Notes under the pieces: model-generated
Databases searched by the model: none
Seen by the model: the letters and a program-made list of their open reading frames with translations, nothing else
What the model was told of the DNA's origin: nothing
Shown: positions 5,364-7,239 of the stretch, in pieces
How positions within the stretch are numbered: position 1 is the first letter of the stretch
Layout: the number at the start of each line of letters is the position of its first letter
Position numbers and translations under genes: made by a program
Origin: Alphaproteobacteria bacterium
GTDB taxonomy: Bacteria > Pseudomonadota > Alphaproteobacteria > WRDZ01
Length of the DNA: 7,239 nt
Assembly (NCBI GenBank): GCA_009779595.1
Contig: WRDZ01000036.1
Span: 1-7,239 of the forward strand
Reading direction: 5' to 3'

Positions 5364-7239
5364 ATGCGCAAAGGCTTATTGGCGTTGATGTTGATACTGG
5401 CGGCCTTGGCCTGCTGGCCGGCTTCACCGGCCATGGCGACGACGCAGCAGGTTCCGGGCACAACTACGCCGCCACAAAGATGCATGCCGGGCTATGAGAG
5501 ATTCGACGAAGCCCCCGGGGTAACCAGGTGCGTGCCCACCGACCAGACAAGGCAAAGGCTGGCAAACGACCCGAACGTTTCCAACTTCTGCAAAGTCCCG
5601 GAAGACATCCAGGCGTATCGCGCAAGCTGGCGCTGGCTGTTCTGGTTCGACGAGCCTTTCCGCCTGCTGCTGGGGGCCATTGCCAAGCTGGCCGACACGT
5701 CCTTCCAGCTGCTGGGCGACCTTTTGATAAACCTTATGGTGGCGGGGATTCTGATATGGTTCGCCTGGCACATCCTTAAGAACTTCGGTACTCCGCTGCT
5801 TCCGTTCGGCGACGTGTCGCCCCAGGCGATTGTCAAGCCGTTCGCCATAATAATGTTCAAGGGCATTATCGCGTTTCTGATAATAAAAAGCGGCGGCAGG
5901 GTAATATACGATTTCATCATCACCCCGACAATCAAGCTTGCGGTGGGGATAACCCAGCTTTTCGGCGCGCACCAGACGCTGCCGATGAACATAGGCAGCC
6001 AGATAGAGCAAGCGCTTGGGGGCCCGTCGGGCGACTCGTTCAGGGCGATGACAGAAACGATAATGACTTTCCTTAGCAACCTGTTCGTCAACATCATGGA
6101 CATAATCGTCATCGGGATGATATACATACGCTTTGCTTTCCAGAAGGGCACGATAAACGCTTATATAACGCAGCTGTGCTTCATCCCGACGTTCGGCGAG
6201 CTGGCGACCGGCCTGGCTTTGGTTTTTGTCGGCGGCATGCTTATGCTGCAGATACCGTTCCGCCTGATGACCGCCATGCTGCGGCTGGCTTTCATGGTGG
6301 TGTTCATGCCTGTAGCGGTGGTAAGCTGGGTGTTCCCGTGGCCCAAATCCGTGCCTTTAAGCGAGATTACCCGCAAGATGGTGGAAATACTTGTCCACGT
6401 CGTGGCCACGATGATATTTTCCGCTATCACGGTGTTCGTCATAGCCCAGTTCCTTGACCAGGTCTTGCGGCTTAACAATCTGATGTACGCAAACGCTGCG
6501 GAAATGTACGAAAAGATGGCGATGATTGACGGAAGCTCGGGACAGAGCGCCAGCGCCTTGATAAATTTCTTCCTGTTCATCGGCGTGCTGGTGTTTGTCT
6601 GGCTGCTGGCGGGCAGGGTCCAGATTTTGGGCAGTATATTCGGCGTCGCCGGCGACTTGGGCAAAATGACCGCTGCCAGGACGTGGGATATGGTACCCAG
6701 CGCGGCCAACAACGATTTTGCCGAAGATTTTTCAGGCGTCGCTCCTAGATACACGCTTAAGGACAGCACGCTGAACGAAGGCATGCATGATTTGTCAAGG
6801 AAGTTCTTCGCGTCCGCGGTTTACGGCTCTGTTTCGCCGATACGGTTCATCAATGCGAACCTTCCGGGGTGGAGAAGGCTTGAACTGGACAAGACCATGA
6901 AAGACCGCGGGAAAGACGCGGAATCCAGGCTTTTCGAGGGCGTAAAGGACAAGGACGGCAATTTGGTCAGGACCGCCGCTTTCCTTTATCCGATAGCTTT
7001 GCTTGAACACAGCCTGATGCGCGGCATAGGCAGGATGAACAAGTACAACCCCTTAAGGAAGTACGTACGCGGACCCGCCATACTTATGCAGAAATCCATC
7101 AACAGGCAGGCCCGCAATTACAGGAACCTAAGGCGCGACGTGGACGCAAGGTACAACCGCATGAGCAGGGCCGGCAGAATCGCCTGGTGGCTGCCGTACA
7201 GGACCATGCAAAACGTTCCGGGCGGCGTGCTGCTTACAA
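5364..7239 (+). CDS. VirB6/TrbL-like type IV secretion inner-membrane protein, second of two, 3'-truncated by window edge
   Basis: The frame is open to the last base, with 625 complete codons. A signal peptide (1-26, cleavage after AMA) precedes a short periplasmic segment with Cys40, Cys56 and Cys76. Hydrophobic segments lie near 118-138, 158-182, 236-256, 280-296, 303-324, 341-367 and 400-416. Three blocks match the upstream protein. FRLLLG and NLMVAGILIWFA (99-134) match FGLLLG and NLMGAGFLLWIA. KSGGRVIYDF (175-184) matches RSGIEFLWDL. IPFRLMTAM through WVFP (297-325) keeps the same spacing. The pair are therefore diverged paralogues. From about 430 on, the chain is hydrophilic, and at 551-613 it is dense in arginine and lysine with only two acidic residues. 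Rickettsiales encode comparable VirB6 proteins with long extra domains, in tandem. Its role is inferred to be part of the channel or an accessory variant. Its Arg codons are AGG/AGA in 24 of 40 cases. Confidence 0.72.
   Translation, partial: MRKGLLALMLILAALACWPASPAMATTQQVPGTTTPPQRCMPGYERFDEAPGVTRCVPTDQTRQRLANDPNVSNFCKVPEDIQAYRASWRWLFWFDEPFRLLLGAIAKLADTSFQLLGDLLINLMVAGILIWFAWHILKNFGTPLLPFGDVSPQAIVKPFAIIMFKGIIAFLIIKSGGRVIYDFIITPTIKLAVGITQLFGAHQTLPMNIGSQIEQALGGPSGDSFRAMTETIMTFLSNLFVNIMDIIVIGMIYIRFAFQKGTINAYITQLCFIPTFGELATGLALVFVGGMLMLQIPFRLMTAMLRLAFMVVFMPVAVVSWVFPWPKSVPLSEITRKMVEILVHVVATMIFSAITVFVIAQFLDQVLRLNNLMYANAAEMYEKMAMIDGSSGQSASALINFFLFIGVLVFVWLLAGRVQILGSIFGVAGDLGKMTAARTWDMVPSAANNDFAEDFSGVAPRYTLKDSTLNEGMHDLSRKFFASAVYGSVSPIRFINANLPGWRRLELDKTMKDRGKDAESRLFEGVKDKDGNLVRTAAFLYPIALLEHSLMRGIGRMNKYNPLRKYVRGPAILMQKSINRQARNYRNLRRDVDARYNRMSRAGRIAWWLPYRTMQNVPGGVLLT

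Noticed and set aside
4447..5463. 338-codon reverse-strand frame opposite the VirB6-like genes
   Set aside because: The sense frame has a signal peptide, membrane segments and a paralogue next door. The antisense frame has nothing recognisable.

Overview
The window reads as a gene-dense stretch of an alphaproteobacterial-type chromosome. The clues are a Lpd-type flavoprotein, a trigger factor with a Lys/Pro-rich tail, the tig-clpP pair, and tandem signal-peptide-bearing VirB6-like genes of the kind known from Rickettsiales and other host-associated Alphaproteobacteria. The lineage is inferred from gene content, not proven. All genes are on the + strand. Isoleucine ATA codons are frequent throughout (9 of 21 Ile in clpP), so the whole window shares this habit.

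Region 1 (1-1090) holds the C-terminal three quarters of a dihydrolipoyl dehydrogenase (E3 of 2-oxoacid dehydrogenase complexes). The position of the usual catalytic histidine is a tyrosine. Region 2 (1091-1603) is a small monocistronic unit: a candidate promoter overlapping an inverted repeat, a 100-residue lipoprotein of the TRL-like ('tRNA-associated locus') type, and a strong intrinsic terminator.

Region 3 (1607-3796) starts with a near-consensus promoter and tRNA-Leu(UAG) with encoded CCA. Trigger factor (tig) and the protease subunit clpP follow, with a 4-base overlap between them. No convincing terminator separates the tRNA from tig, so the tRNA, the chaperone and the protease may share a transcript. 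Tig folds nascent chains at the ribosome exit tunnel, and ClpP degrades unfolded or tagged proteins with a ClpX or ClpA ATPase. The clpX gene that commonly follows clpP is not here.

Region 4 (3831-7239) is instead the start of a type IV secretion-like operon. It has two consecutive VirB6/TrbL-like polytopic membrane proteins 2 bases apart. Each has a signal peptide, a short cysteine-containing periplasmic N-terminal segment and the same core of membrane motifs. They differ in their tails: a Pro/Thr-rich one in the first, and a long, very basic one in the second, which runs off the window. They look like diverged tandem duplicates forming the inner-membrane channel layer of a secretion or conjugation machine.

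No insertion sequence, CRISPR array, phage gene or integrase was seen. The long reverse-strand open frames are treated as coding shadows.
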